DNA of 64,000 bases from a bacterium BMS3Abin02 (GTDB taxonomy: Bacteria; Actinomycetota; Acidimicrobiia; Spongiisociales; UBA4744). The stretch spans positions 62,001-126,000 of the forward strand of contig BDSU01000039.1 of assembly GCA_002897675.1 (NCBI GenBank), written 5' to 3'. Shown here piece by piece: positions 45,416 through 54,463 of this stretch. Within the stretch, counting starts at the first letter, position 1. Each line of letters begins with the position of its first letter. A program made the position numbers and the translations under genes. Below the pieces are notes generated by a model, which worked only from the letters and a program-made list of their open reading frames with translations, was not told the DNA's origin and ran no database searches.

Positions 45416-45437
45416 TCGGCTGATACGTACGTTTCAT
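45303..45437 (-). CDS. rpmH: 50S ribosomal protein L34
   Basis: This 44-residue L34 is [20 protein letters not shown], then [20 protein letters not shown] and a short end. The ATG is at 45437. It overlaps rnpA by 113 bases in another frame. It is the first gene of the leftward rpmH-rnpA-yidD-yidC-jag-rsmG-parA-parB unit facing away from oriC. Confidence 0.96.
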   Translation of the reverse strand: MKRTYQPNVRRRKRKHGFRARLRTRGGRAVLERRRRKGRQRLSA

Positions 45438-45689
45438 AACGAATCCAAAGAGACAATCGAAGTGCGCTGAGAGGTTACGGGTGGGCATCATCCTTGTCAA
45501 AGGACCGCTGCGCCCTCATCGTGGGAAACGCGAAGTTTTTCCTCAGCTCGCGAAATTCAGTTTCTTGCCCGACGGCGCCCTTCGGTCGTCGCCTCAACCA
45601 TTCCACTGGAATGATAATGCGACGATGAGCAGGCAATTGTCGGGTCTCGTTGTTGCTGAGAACGCCTCGCAGCGCCGCTTTTGTCACTC

Positions 45690-45718
45690 TTGAGCAAGGC
45701 CGCGTGTGTCCATATACT
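45690..45718 (+). promoter_or_regulatory. dnaA promoter
   Basis: TTGAGC (45690-45695), 17-bp spacer, TATACT (45713-45718). The start point would be near 45725, leaving a leader of about 150 bases to the dnaA GTG. DnaA boxes lie within that leader. Confidence 0.65.
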
Positions 45719-45824
45719 CGCTCCTCGCCGGAGGCTTTCAGCCCGCCTCACTTCCCCGAGGGGGCTTTCGAACCGACGTAGCCTGACGAGAAGTTGAAAC
45801 TTGGTACTGCCCTCGGGGTCGATT

Positions 45825-45857
45825 TTCTCCACAACCTGTGGATAGTCCTGTGGATCG
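45825..45857 (+). promoter_or_regulatory. DnaA-box cluster upstream of dnaA
   Basis: Three boxes lie in 33 bp: TTCTCCACA (45825-45833), TGTGGATAG (45837-45845) and TGTGGATCG (45849-45857), compared with TTATCCACA/TGTGGATAA. They sit between the dnaA promoter and the ribosome site, so they could serve dnaA autoregulation or the upstream half of a two-part origin. Confidence 0.7.
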
Positions 45858-45878
45858 GTTGAGATGAGGAGGCGAGAC

Positions 45879-47231
45879 GTGGCGGAACCGCAGCCGTCGA
45901 CGTGGGATGGGGAGACTCTCGAATCTGCTCTGCGTGCCAGGGTCAGTCCTGTCACCTGGCAAACGTGGTTCGCACATCTCTCCTATCAATTCGCCGATGA
46001 TCGCCTCCGGGTCATCGCTCCGAGTGAGTTCCACGTTCGCTGGGTGCGTGACAAACACGCCGCCGTCCTGGACGAAGCGGCCAAAGCCGTATTCGGTTCG
46101 GATGTCTCCGTCTCCTTTTCCGTCGACACCTCCGAAGATCTCCTGAACCCCTACTGGGAGGAAGAGGAACCCGCCGCCGAGAAAAAGCAGCCCACTCCCA
46201 GGCAAGACAGCTTCCTGGGAGCCAAGTACACCTTCGACAATTTCGTCGTCGGGCAGTCCAATCGTTTCGCACATGCCGCCGCCATGGCCGTAGCCGAGCG
46301 TCCGGGCATGCACTACAACCCTTTGTTCATCTATGCAGGAGCAGGTCTCGGCAAGACACACCTCCTGCGAGCCGTCGGACACCAGTACCACGAGCTCAAT
46401 CCCGACAGCGTCGTGCGCTACATGACCTCGGAGGGATTCTTCAACGAGTTCATCGAAGGCATCCGCCGAAAGCGCATGGACGAGTTCAAGACGAGGTACA
46501 GAACCACCGACGTCCTCCTACTCGACGACGTGCAGTTCTTCGAAGGGAAAGAACAGATCCTGGAAGAATTCTTCCATACGTTCAATTCCCTGTACGAGTC
46601 GGGCAAACAGATGGTGTTCAGCTGCGATCGTCACCCAAAACAACTCTCGACGCTGGAGGACCGCATCCGCAGCCGCTTCGAGTGGGGACTCTTGACCGAC
46701 ATCCAGCCTCCGGACGTCGAGACCCGTCTTGCCATTCTCCGCAAGAACGCCGAGTACGCTCCTCGCCCCGTCCCGGAGGAAGTCCTGCATTTCATCGCTC
46801 AACACGTCCGGGCCAACATCCGAGAGCTCGAAGGAGCCCTCACGCGGGTGACGGCGTACGCGGCTCTCACCGATCAGAACATCAGTCTCGAGATCGCTCA
46901 GGACGTCTTGCAGGATTTGACACCGGACGGCCTGCCTCGGCCGGTAACGGCCGACGAGATCATCGCCACGACCGCTGCCTCCTACGGATTCGCCATCACC
47001 GATCTTCGTAGCCCAAGCCGCAAACAACCCTTGGTCCGTTCCCGGCAGGTTGCGATGTACCTCTGCCGGGAATTGACCGATCTCTCCCTCCCCAAGATCG
47101 GCGCTCTGTTCGGTGGCAGGGACCACACGACCGTGATGCATGCCATCGACAGGATCAACACCCTCATCACCAGCGACCCTCGAATCTTCGAGAAAGTCAC
47201 AGCGCTCTCTCAGCAACTGAGGAAAAGTTGA
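45879..47231 (+). CDS. dnaA: chromosomal replication initiator DnaA
   Basis: This 450-residue DnaA has N-terminal domain I, a short acidic linker (about 90-108), the AAA+ domain (FIYAGAGLGKTHLLRAVGHQ with Walker A about 153-160; DVLLLDDVQF as Walker B; sensor region SCDRHPKQLSTLEDRIRSRF) and the DNA-binding domain ending GALFGGRDHTTVMHAIDRI. It binds DnaA boxes at oriC and melts the origin. GTG 45879 has AGGAGG six bases upstream; the ATG at 45864 lies before that ribosome site. Confidence 0.97.
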   Translation: MAEPQPSTWDGETLESALRARVSPVTWQTWFAHLSYQFADDRLRVIAPSEFHVRWVRDKHAAVLDEAAKAVFGSDVSVSFSVDTSEDLLNPYWEEEEPAAEKKQPTPRQDSFLGAKYTFDNFVVGQSNRFAHAAAMAVAERPGMHYNPLFIYAGAGLGKTHLLRAVGHQYHELNPDSVVRYMTSEGFFNEFIEGIRRKRMDEFKTRYRTTDVLLLDDVQFFEGKEQILEEFFHTFNSLYESGKQMVFSCDRHPKQLSTLEDRIRSRFEWGLLTDIQPPDVETRLAILRKNAEYAPRPVPEEVLHFIAQHVRANIRELEGALTRVTAYAALTDQNISLEIAQDVLQDLTPDGLPRPVTADEIIATTAASYGFAITDLRSPSRKQPLVRSRQVAMYLCRELTDLSLPKIGALFGGRDHTTVMHAIDRINTLITSDPRIFEKVTALSQQLRKS

Positions 47232-47409
47232 TATTGTCCACACCACGCTCGAGCCCGCCGCGACGCCGTGTGGAGAACTCTCCGATTCCTCCACACACCC
47301 CAAGGTCTGCAATGTCGGCCCCCACCTGCGGTTTCTCGCTCTTTTCCCCAATCCACAGCCCTACTACGACTACTACCGTTGATCACTAAGTACAGAAGGG
47401 ATAGTTACG
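47232..47409. other. replication origin oriC (dnaA-dnaN gap)
   Basis: This 178-bp gap contains at least four DnaA-box-like sites: TTGTCCACA (47234), TGTGGAGAA (47269), TCCTCCACA (47287) and CAATCCACA (47349). The last box is followed by GCC and then CTACTACGACTACTAC (47361-47376), and the gap ends with an AT-richer stretch before dnaN. Box, short GC segment and CTA-type triplets in this order form the DnaA-box/DnaA-trio unwinding unit described in Bacillus and other bacteria. Actinobacterial origins commonly lie in this gap. Confidence 0.85.
47361..47376 (+). promoter_or_regulatory. DnaA-trio unwinding element
   Basis: CTA-CTA-CGA-CTA-CTA-C on the plus strand equals the 3'-GAT-5' triplets of DnaA-trios on the complement. 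It begins three bases after the box CAATCCACAG, the expected layout for DnaA filament growth onto one strand. Confidence 0.65.
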
Positions 47410-48495
47410 GTGCGGATACGTGCAGAAAGAGATGAACTCGCCGATGTCTTTTCCCGGGCGAGCCGGGCCGTGGGCCTCCGCCCCGCGCAGCCGATTCTGC
47501 AGGGGGTGCTCTGTGAGACCATCGGGTCCAAGCTTCGGGTGACCGGGACCGACTTGGAGGCGACTATTCGGACGACTGCGGAAGTGGACGTACAGGAAGA
47601 GGGACGAGTCGTGGTGCCTGGCCGGCTGGCTACCGAAGCCATCCGAAAGATGCCCGAGGGTGTTGTTGTAATCGAGGCGGGCGATGGGGAGATAGCGATC
47701 ACCGGACGCGGTCCTCGATTCAGTCTCAGAGAACTTTCGGTGGCCGACTATCCGGAACTGGGGGAGCCGAATCTGGAAGGGTCCGTTACCGTGGCCGGCG
47801 ATGCGCTCGGAGAGGCCATTGCCCAGGTGGGGATTGCTGCTTCGGGTGACGCTGCTCGGCCCATCTTGACAGGTGTGTTGTTCGAACCGGGTGAAGAGGG
47901 TCTCCGGCTGGTTGCCACTGATTCATACCGGCTGGCGGTCCGAGAGATTCAAGGTTTCGTCCTTCGGGACGCGGGTCTCGTACCGGCGAAAGGGTTGAAA
48001 GAACTCAGCCGTGCCATCGGTGCGACCCAGATCCAAGTGGCTGTGGGAACCAGGGAAATCGTGTTCGGGTCAGAGCGAGGGAGTCTCACATTGAGGCTCA
48101 TCGAGGGTAACTTTCCGAACTATCGGCAATTGCTGCCGGAATCACATCCGAATCGACTGGTTGTGGAAAAGGAACACCTTCTCGAAGCGCTCGATCGGGC
48201 AGGACTGGTCGCGGAAGACCACATTCCTGTGCGCATCAAGATGATGGAGGGGGGTGCGGAGATGACGGTCACTCGACAGGATGTTGGCGGGGAAGTTGAG
48301 CACATCAACGGTACCTTTGAAGGAGACGCAGACGAGGTGCTGATTGCGTTCAATCCTCGGTACCTGAGTGAGGGTGTGGCGGCGATCGCCGGCGACCAGG
48401 TGCAACTACAGGTGATGGACGGGCTGAAACCCGCCGTGCTCAAGGGAGTGGGTGACGATTCCTTCCTGTACTTGTTGATGCCGGTGCGTATCTGA
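47410..48495 (+). CDS. dnaN: DNA polymerase III beta subunit (sliding clamp)
   Basis: This 361-residue clamp consists of three clamp domains. Marks are RPAQPILQGVL-like segments at the first domain (LRPAQPILQGVLCETIG), ARPILTGVLFEPGEEGLRLV at the second, and the C-terminal YLLMPVRI. GTG 47410 has AAGGGA upstream. Followed immediately by recF. Confidence 0.97.
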   Translation: MRIRAERDELADVFSRASRAVGLRPAQPILQGVLCETIGSKLRVTGTDLEATIRTTAEVDVQEEGRVVVPGRLATEAIRKMPEGVVVIEAGDGEIAITGRGPRFSLRELSVADYPELGEPNLEGSVTVAGDALGEAIAQVGIAASGDAARPILTGVLFEPGEEGLRLVATDSYRLAVREIQGFVLRDAGLVPAKGLKELSRAIGATQIQVAVGTREIVFGSERGSLTLRLIEGNFPNYRQLLPESHPNRLVVEKEHLLEALDRAGLVAEDHIPVRIKMMEGGAEMTVTRQDVGGEVEHINGTFEGDADEVLIAFNPRYLSEGVAAIAGDQVQLQVMDGLKPAVLKGVGDDSFLYLLMPVRI

Positions 48496-49578
48496 ATGAA
48501 GCTCGATTGGATCGAGCTCACCGACTTTCGGTCCTATCAGAGGCAGCGGCTCGTACCCGCGGAGGACATCAACGTGTTCGTGGGGCCAAACGGCTCTGGA
48601 AAGACAAACCTGCTGGAGGCGGTCGGATATCTCGCCGGGTTGCAATCGATGCGTGGGGTCCCTGACATTGTTCTCGTTCGCCGCGGAGCGGACGAGGCGA
48701 TTCTCAGAGGTGAGGTGACGAGAGCCAACGGAGCGTCTCGTATCGAAGTGGCGATCGGGCGCAAACGCAGAGTCCTGGTGAACGGTCGGCGTCCTGCTCG
48801 CAATTCGGAACTTCTTGGACACCTGCGCGTTGCCACGTTCCTCCCGGATGATCTGGATATCATCAAGAGGGGTCCAGCGTACCGGCGTGATTTCCTGGAT
48901 ACGGCCGCTGTCCAGCTGTGGCCCGGAACCTACGGTGACCGAAGGGATTACGAACAGGCACTGCGTCAACGCAACGCCCTCCTCAAAGCCGGCCATGTGG
49001 ACCGTTTCACGCTCGCGGTGTGGGATGAGCGTCTGTCGGAGGCGGGAGCCAGGGTGATGGCCCGAAGGGCGGCGGCGGCGAGGCTTCTGCTGGAGAGGGT
49101 CGAGGGTATCTATCGGCGTCTCTCCGGTGCGAAACGGAAAGTGGAACTCGAATACGTCTCCGCCTGGGGAGCCACAATCGACGATGTTTCGATCGAGCAC
49201 CTACGCGACAGGCTGAAAGAGACTCTCGAGGCAGAGAGGGAAGTCGACATCGAACGGAGGCAGACTTCCGTCGGACCACATCGGGACGAACCGCGGTTTC
49301 TTCTTGGCGGGCTGTCTGCACGAATGGCGGCGAGTCAGGGAGAGCAGAGGACCCTCGTACTCGGTCTGAAGCTTGCCTCACACGCGGCGGTGGCGGAGAT
49401 CGTCGGTGAGATGCCTGTTCTGTTGCTGGATGACGTCTTCTCCGAACTCGACGCGCAACGAGCGGCCGCTCTGGCCGACGCACTTCCCGCGGCGCAGACG
49501 TTCATTACGACGGCGCGAGCGGAAGACGTTCCCCTTGTGGGGAAGAGATGGGACGTGAGTCCAGGGCGTGTGCAGTGA
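48496..49578 (+). CDS. recF: DNA repair protein RecF
   Basis: This 360-residue SMC-like ATPase has Walker A VGPNGSGKTNLLEAVGYLAG (about 29-48), the signature GEQRTLVLGLKLA and Walker B MPVLLLDDVFSELD. It loads RecA at gaps together with RecO/RecR. The ATG follows the dnaN stop without a gap. The stop overlaps the next GTG. Confidence 0.96.
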   Translation: MKLDWIELTDFRSYQRQRLVPAEDINVFVGPNGSGKTNLLEAVGYLAGLQSMRGVPDIVLVRRGADEAILRGEVTRANGASRIEVAIGRKRRVLVNGRRPARNSELLGHLRVATFLPDDLDIIKRGPAYRRDFLDTAAVQLWPGTYGDRRDYEQALRQRNALLKAGHVDRFTLAVWDERLSEAGARVMARRAAAARLLLERVEGIYRRLSGAKRKVELEYVSAWGATIDDVSIEHLRDRLKETLEAEREVDIERRQTSVGPHRDEPRFLLGGLSARMAASQGEQRTLVLGLKLASHAAVAEIVGEMPVLLLDDVFSELDAQRAAALADALPAAQTFITTARAEDVPLVGKRWDVSPGRVQ

Positions 49579-49883
49579 GCGACCTCGAGAGCATTCGGGG
49601 AATCATCGATACGGCGCTGGGAAGATGGGGCGTCGGTCACGTCGGTGCCTTCGTGAAATTGTCCGAGAACTGGTCGATGATCGCAGGGGAACAGTGGGCC
49701 AAGCACGCGAGACCGCTGCTCCTACGCAGGGCCGTTCTGACCGTGGAAGCGTCGCCTGCAGCAGCTTCGATACTGCGGTATTCGGTTGGTGATCTGTTGC
49801 GGGCCCTCGACAGGGAAATCGGCGAGGGTGTCGTGACGGAGGTCCGTATCCAGCTCGCGGGACAGGGCCGTTCGACCGGCTGA
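49575..49883 (+). CDS. dciA: DciA-family (DUF721) helicase-loading factor
   Basis: This 102-residue DUF721 protein has a helical N-terminal part and the KH-like core (WSMIAGEQWAKHARPLLLRR; LTVEASPAAASILRYSVGDL). DciA proteins are the widespread partners of DnaB in bacteria that lack DnaC/DnaI; the mycobacterial homologue Rv0004 has the same place between recF and gyrB. GTG 49575 overlaps the recF stop (GTGA). Confidence 0.9.
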   Translation: MSDLESIRGIIDTALGRWGVGHVGAFVKLSENWSMIAGEQWAKHARPLLLRRAVLTVEASPAAASILRYSVGDLLRALDREIGEGVVTEVRIQLAGQGRSTG

Positions 49884-49923
49884 TTCATCATGATTTTCTT
49901 AGGGTTTTGCCATGTCGGCAGTC

Positions 49924-49965
49924 TTGGGTTGGGGGGGTCGACCGGCTATACTTACACGTGTGTAA
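49924..49965 (+). promoter_or_regulatory. gyrB promoter with adjacent inverted repeat
   Basis: TTGGGT (49924-49929), 17-bp spacer, TATACT (49947-49952). Overlapping the end of the -10 is a perfect inverted repeat TTACAC-GT-GTGTAA (49952-49965) at the expected start point, a place where a bound repressor would block initiation. Confidence 0.7.
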
Positions 49966-49971
49966 ATCAAG

Positions 49972-50006
49972 GCTCCGGCGGGGACCGGGAGGTGCCGCCA
50001 TGGAGC
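49972..50006 (+). other. hairpin in the gyrB leader
   Basis: GCTCC-GGCGG (49972-49981) pairs with CCGCC-AT-GGAGC (49995-50006), giving two 5-bp helices interrupted by a 2-base bulge. It lies between the promoter and the ribosome site AAGGAG (50018-50023), so it could affect gyrB expression. Confidence 0.5.
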
Positions 50007-50027
50007 CGTCGTTTGTGAAGGAGCCCA

Positions 50028-51947
50028 GTGAATCATCGCACGCCGAGTGACTACGACGCGAAGGACATCACTGTCCTGGAGGGGCTGGATCCCGTGCGGC
50101 GGCGGCCGGGCATGTACATCGGCTCTACCGGTCCTCGGGGTCTGCACCATCTCTTGTGGGAAGTTGTGGACAACTCGATCGACGAGGCGATGGCCGGTTT
50201 CTGTTCCCGCATCGAGGTCACGCTGCTGAGTGATGGGGGAGTCCGGGTCAAGGACAATGGGCGTGGAATCCCGGTCGATAGACATCCGAAGACCAAGGAG
50301 TCGGCGTTGACGACGGTGCTCACGACGCTGCACGCCGGAGGGAAGTTCGAGAGCGGTGCATATCAAGTCTCCGGTGGTCTGCATGGTGTGGGCGTGTCGG
50401 TCGTCAACGCGCTGTCGGAGAGACTCGACGTGGAGGTGACGAGAGAAGGCTACCTGTGGTTTCAGTCGTTCCATCTCGGCAATCCGGTCGGTCCGGTCAA
50501 GAAAGTGAAGCCGGCTCGAAGAACGGGGACGACGACGACGTTCTGGCCTTCCCCGAAGACGTTTTCGGAGACGACGACCTTCAATTTCCAGACGGTGTCT
50601 TCGCGCCTCAGAGAGATGGCATTTCTCAATCGGGGGATCTTGATCATCCTGAGAGACGAGCGAGGTGAAGAACCCGTCGAGCAGGCGTTTCAGTACAAAG
50701 GCGGACTCGTCGACTTCGTCAAGCACCTCGGAGCGAGCAAAGAGCCCGTGCATCCACACATCGTCTTTTTCGAAGACGCCGGCGAAGAGGCAGAACTCGA
50801 AGTCGCGATGCAATGGATGAGGAACTCGTACACGGAGACGGTTCTCAGTTTCGCGAACAACATCAACACTCACGAAGGTGGCACACACGAGGAGGGCTTC
50901 AGGAAAGCCCTGACCAGGGCACTCAACGAGTTCGCTCGGAGCAAGGGGATTCTGAAGGACAAGGACCTCAATCTGAACGGAGAGGACGTTCGGGAGGGAC
51001 TGACGGCGATCATCTCGGTGAAAGTTCGGGAGCCCCAGTTCGAGGGACAGACGAAGACGAAGCTGGGGAACACAGAGATTCGTGGATACGTCGAGAAGAC
51101 GCTGAACCGCATGCTGCCCGAATGGCTGGAACGCCGTCCCGGTGAAGCCCGTGCGATAGCCGAGAAGGCCATCAACGCCTCGCGTGCCCGGATGGCGGCA
51201 CGCAAAGCCCGAGAGCTGACCCGACGCAAATCCATGCTCGAGTCGGCGAGTCTTCCGGGCAAGCTGGCGGATTGTTCGTCGCGAGACGCGGAAGAGTCCG
51301 AGATGTTCATCGTCGAGGGGGATTCGGCCGCCGGCCCCGCCAAGCAGGGACGGGACAGTCGGACACAGGCCATTCTCCCCATCCGCGGCAAGATCATCAA
51401 CGTCGAGAAGGCGCGGTTGACCAAGGCACTGCAGAATACGGAGATTCAGGCGCTGATCACGGCGATCGGAACCGGCATCGGCGAGGAATTCGATATCACG
51501 AAGGCTCGATACCACAAGGTCGTGTTACTCACCGACGCCGACGTCGACGGTGCCCACATTCGTACACTCCTTCTCACGTTCTTCTTCCGGCACATGAAGC
51601 CGCTGATCGAGGCGGGCTACATGTACATCGCGCAACCACCGCTGTACCGGGTGAAGCAGGGTAAGAACGTGACCTACCTCGCGGATGACGCCGAGCTCGC
51701 CGCCTACCGGGAACAGGTGGGGAAGAAGCGAGTGGACGTCAGTCGGTTCAAGGGTCTCGGTGAGATGAATGCCTCCGAGTTGTGGGAAACGGCCATGGAT
51801 CCCGAACGGCGCCGTCTCCTGCGGGTAGACCTGGACGACGCGACCCGAGCCGAAGAGGTCTTTTCGACCTTGATGGGTGACGACGTGAAGGCCCGCAAGT
51901 TGTTTATCCAGCAGAACGCCAAAGACGTGCGTTTCCTGGATGTTTGA
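50028..51947 (+). CDS. gyrB: DNA gyrase subunit B
   Basis: This 639-residue GyrB has the GHKL ATPase domain ([46 protein letters not shown]), the transducer and the TOPRIM domain ([57 protein letters not shown]). With GyrA it introduces negative supercoils. The GTG start has AAGGAG four bases upstream. gyrA follows 10 bp later. Confidence 0.97.
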   Translation: MNHRTPSDYDAKDITVLEGLDPVRRRPGMYIGSTGPRGLHHLLWEVVDNSIDEAMAGFCSRIEVTLLSDGGVRVKDNGRGIPVDRHPKTKESALTTVLTTLHAGGKFESGAYQVSGGLHGVGVSVVNALSERLDVEVTREGYLWFQSFHLGNPVGPVKKVKPARRTGTTTTFWPSPKTFSETTTFNFQTVSSRLREMAFLNRGILIILRDERGEEPVEQAFQYKGGLVDFVKHLGASKEPVHPHIVFFEDAGEEAELEVAMQWMRNSYTETVLSFANNINTHEGGTHEEGFRKALTRALNEFARSKGILKDKDLNLNGEDVREGLTAIISVKVREPQFEGQTKTKLGNTEIRGYVEKTLNRMLPEWLERRPGEARAIAEKAINASRARMAARKARELTRRKSMLESASLPGKLADCSSRDAEESEMFIVEGDSAAGPAKQGRDSRTQAILPIRGKIINVEKARLTKALQNTEIQALITAIGTGIGEEFDITKARYHKVVLLTDADVDGAHIRTLLLTFFFRHMKPLIEAGYMYIAQPPLYRVKQGKNVTYLADDAELAAYREQVGKKRVDVSRFKGLGEMNASELWETAMDPERRRLLRVDLDDATRAEEVFSTLMGDDVKARKLFIQQNAKDVRFLDV

Positions 51948-51957
51948 AGGAGAACCG

Positions 51958-54384
51958 ATGGTGGATGGCCAGGACATGGAGACCCCCGCGGTCGACATCA
52001 ACCAAGAGGTGGAGAAGTCGTTCCTCGAGTATGCGATGTCGGTCATCGTCTCGCGCGCACTTCCAGATGTGAGGGACGGGCTCAAGCCGGTGCAACGGCG
52101 AATCATCTACTCCATGTTCGAATCGAACATGGGTCCCACGTCGAGTTTCAGGAAGTGCTCGAAAGTCGTCGGTGACGTGATGGGGAACTACCACCCGCAC
52201 GGCAACGATGCGATCTACGACGCCCTCGTGCGGATGGGGCAGGATTTCAGCTCCCGGTATCCACTCATCGACAAGCAGGGTAACTTCGGGACGGTCGACG
52301 ATCCGCCGGCGGCGATGCGGTACACGGAGAGCCGTATGACCCACCTCGCCACGAGACTCCTGGAGGGAATCCGGGAGAACACGGTCGACTTCGTAGAGAA
52401 CTACTCGGGGGAGTCTTCCGAACCCGTCGTGCTGCCTGCTCGCTTCCCGAACCTGCTCGTGAACGGGTCGACAGGTATCGCTGTCGGCATGGCGACCAAC
52501 ATCCCTCCGTACAACCTGGGTGAGATCATCGATGCCGCGCTGTTTGCCCTCGAGAATCCGGATGCTCCGGTCGAGTCCTACCTCGAGATCGTCAAGGGAC
52601 CCGACTTTCCTACCGGCGGCTACCTCGTCGGCAGGAGGGGAATTCATGAGGCACTGACGACAGGTCGGGGATCGGTCAAGATGCGGGCGGTCACCGACGT
52701 GCAGGAGGTCCGCAAGGGCCGGACGGCGATCATCGTGACCGAATTGCCGTACCAGGTCTCGCACGACAGGGTGCTCGAGAAGATCGCGACGCTCGTGCAC
52801 AGCAAGAAGATCACCGGTATCGCAGACCTCCGGAACGCGAGTTCGGATCGTGTGGGGACGAGACTGGTCATCGAACTCAAGAAGGACGCCATCCCGCAGG
52901 TCGTACTGAACCAACTGTTCAAGATGACGCAGTTGCAGGAGACGTTCGGTGTGAATGCGGTTGCGCTCGTCGACGGCATCCCGCGAACGATGAACATCGC
53001 GCAGATGATCGGGTACTACCTCGATCACCAGATGGAGGTAGTCGAGCGTCGAACGCTCTTCCGTCTCGACGAGGCCAAGCGCAGGGCACACATCGTTGAG
53101 GGATTGCTGATAGCGCTGGACAATATCGACGAGGTGATCGCGATCATCCGGAACTCGGATGACACGGCGGTTGCGCGGGCAGCGTTGATGAAGGAGTTCG
53201 AGCTGTCCGAGATCCAGGCGAACCACATTCTCGACATGCAGTTGCGCAGGTTGACGGCGCTGGAAACCTCCAAGCTCCGTGACGAGCAGGCGACACTCGA
53301 GGAGACGATCGCAGACCTCGAGGCGATCCTGGCCGACCCGGCGCGGCGCAGAGCGATCATTACCGAGGACCTCAAAGAGATCAAGGACAAGTTCGCCGAC
53401 CCTCGGCGAAGCCACCTCATTCCCGACGATGGCGATCTGTCTCTGGAGGATCTGATCGCAGACGAAGAGCTCGTGGTGACTGTCTCAGGGAACGGATACG
53501 TGAAATCGGTCCTGGCTCGGATGTACCGGGCCCAAGGTCGAGGAGGGCGCGGTGTGCAGGGTGCCTCTCTTCGACAAGACGATGTGATCAACCATCTGGT
53601 GCACACGACGGCGCATTCGTACCTGTTGTTCTTCACCAATCGAGGCAAGGTGCATCGAGTGAAGGCGCATCAGATTCCCAGGAAGGAGCGGACGGCCAAG
53701 GGAGTGCTCGCACAGGCCGTGTTGCCCCTGGAGCCGGATGAGCGCATCGAGGCCGTGATCGACACCCGGGACTATGAAACATCGCGGTATCTGGTGATGG
53801 TCACCAAGATGGGCCTGGTCAAGAAGACCGCGTTTCACGACTACGACTCGAGAAACGCGACACTTGTTGCGATCAGCCTCCAAGAAGGCGACGAGGTCGT
53901 TGCCGTGCGCACGACGAACGGTGAGGACGAGCTGCTCCTGTTTACCAGCAATGGTCAGGGAATCCGGTTTTCGGAGAAAGACCTGCGTCCCATGGGAAGG
54001 GCTACGAGAGGGGTGCGCGGGATCAGGTTGCGTGACGGAGACAGCGTGATTTCCGCAGCGTCGAGCAAGGACGGTGAGGAAGTCCTTCTGATCACATCCG
54101 GAGGCTATGGGAAACGGGTGAAGATGAGTGAGTTCCCGATCCAGCGGCGGGGTGGCATCGGAGTCAAGTCGATGAAGCTCACCCGGGTTCGCGGTCGTCT
54201 CATAGCGGGCAGGGCCGTGTCTGCCGGAGCGGAGGTCTTCGCGATCTCGTCCGACGGTGTTGTGATCAGAATCGGCACGAAAGGCATCAGTCGTCAGAAG
54301 CGAGATGCCAGGGGCGTGAAGGTCATGAATGTTGCCCCCGGCGTCGAAGTCACGGCGATCGCACCCGCTCCTCTCGAGGATTGA
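51958..54384 (+). CDS. gyrA: DNA gyrase subunit A
   Basis: This 808-residue GyrA has the breakage-reunion domain with the catalytic Tyr in PPAAMRYTESRM and the C-terminal beta-pinwheel with the GyrA box QGRGGRG (RMYRAQGRGGRGVQG), which marks gyrase rather than topo IV. There is no intein. In the quinolone-resistance region the usual HPHGDSAIYD / HPHGDASIYD reads HPHGNDAIYDAL: the residues at E. coli positions 82 and 83 are Asn and Asp. ATG 51958 has AAGGAGA upstream; an ATG at 51940 overlaps the gyrB end. Confidence 0.97.
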   Translation: MVDGQDMETPAVDINQEVEKSFLEYAMSVIVSRALPDVRDGLKPVQRRIIYSMFESNMGPTSSFRKCSKVVGDVMGNYHPHGNDAIYDALVRMGQDFSSRYPLIDKQGNFGTVDDPPAAMRYTESRMTHLATRLLEGIRENTVDFVENYSGESSEPVVLPARFPNLLVNGSTGIAVGMATNIPPYNLGEIIDAALFALENPDAPVESYLEIVKGPDFPTGGYLVGRRGIHEALTTGRGSVKMRAVTDVQEVRKGRTAIIVTELPYQVSHDRVLEKIATLVHSKKITGIADLRNASSDRVGTRLVIELKKDAIPQVVLNQLFKMTQLQETFGVNAVALVDGIPRTMNIAQMIGYYLDHQMEVVERRTLFRLDEAKRRAHIVEGLLIALDNIDEVIAIIRNSDDTAVARAALMKEFELSEIQANHILDMQLRRLTALETSKLRDEQATLEETIADLEAILADPARRRAIITEDLKEIKDKFADPRRSHLIPDDGDLSLEDLIADEELVVTVSGNGYVKSVLARMYRAQGRGGRGVQGASLRQDDVINHLVHTTAHSYLLFFTNRGKVHRVKAHQIPRKERTAKGVLAQAVLPLEPDERIEAVIDTRDYETSRYLVMVTKMGLVKKTAFHDYDSRNATLVAISLQEGDEVVAVRTTNGEDELLLFTSNGQGIRFSEKDLRPMGRATRGVRGIRLRDGDSVISAASSKDGEEVLLITSGGYGKRVKMSEFPIQRRGGIGVKSMKLTRVRGRLIAGRAVSAGAEVFAISSDGVVIRIGTKGISRQKRDARGVKVMNVAPGVEVTAIAPAPLED

Positions 54385-54463
54385 TCGCTCGGACGTTTCG
54401 GACCTATTCGTGGCGGTTGTGTGAGGCGGCGGTACACTCGCCGTGAACGAGGAGTTGAGACCT

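Larger units (their letters stand above)
45438..45878. promoter_or_regulatory. rpmH-dnaA intergenic control region
   Basis: This 441-bp region holds no gene and lies between two divergent units. It contains the dnaA promoter (45690-45718) and a group of three DnaA boxes next to the dnaA start. The rpmH promoter must lie here on the minus strand, but no convincing -35/-10 pair was found. Confidence 0.7.

Noticed and set aside
49899-53415. Long open frames on the minus strand opposite gyrB (49899-51515) and gyrA (51904-53415)
   Set aside because: They are antisense to clear gyrase genes, have no recognisable domains and reflect the high-GC codon pattern.
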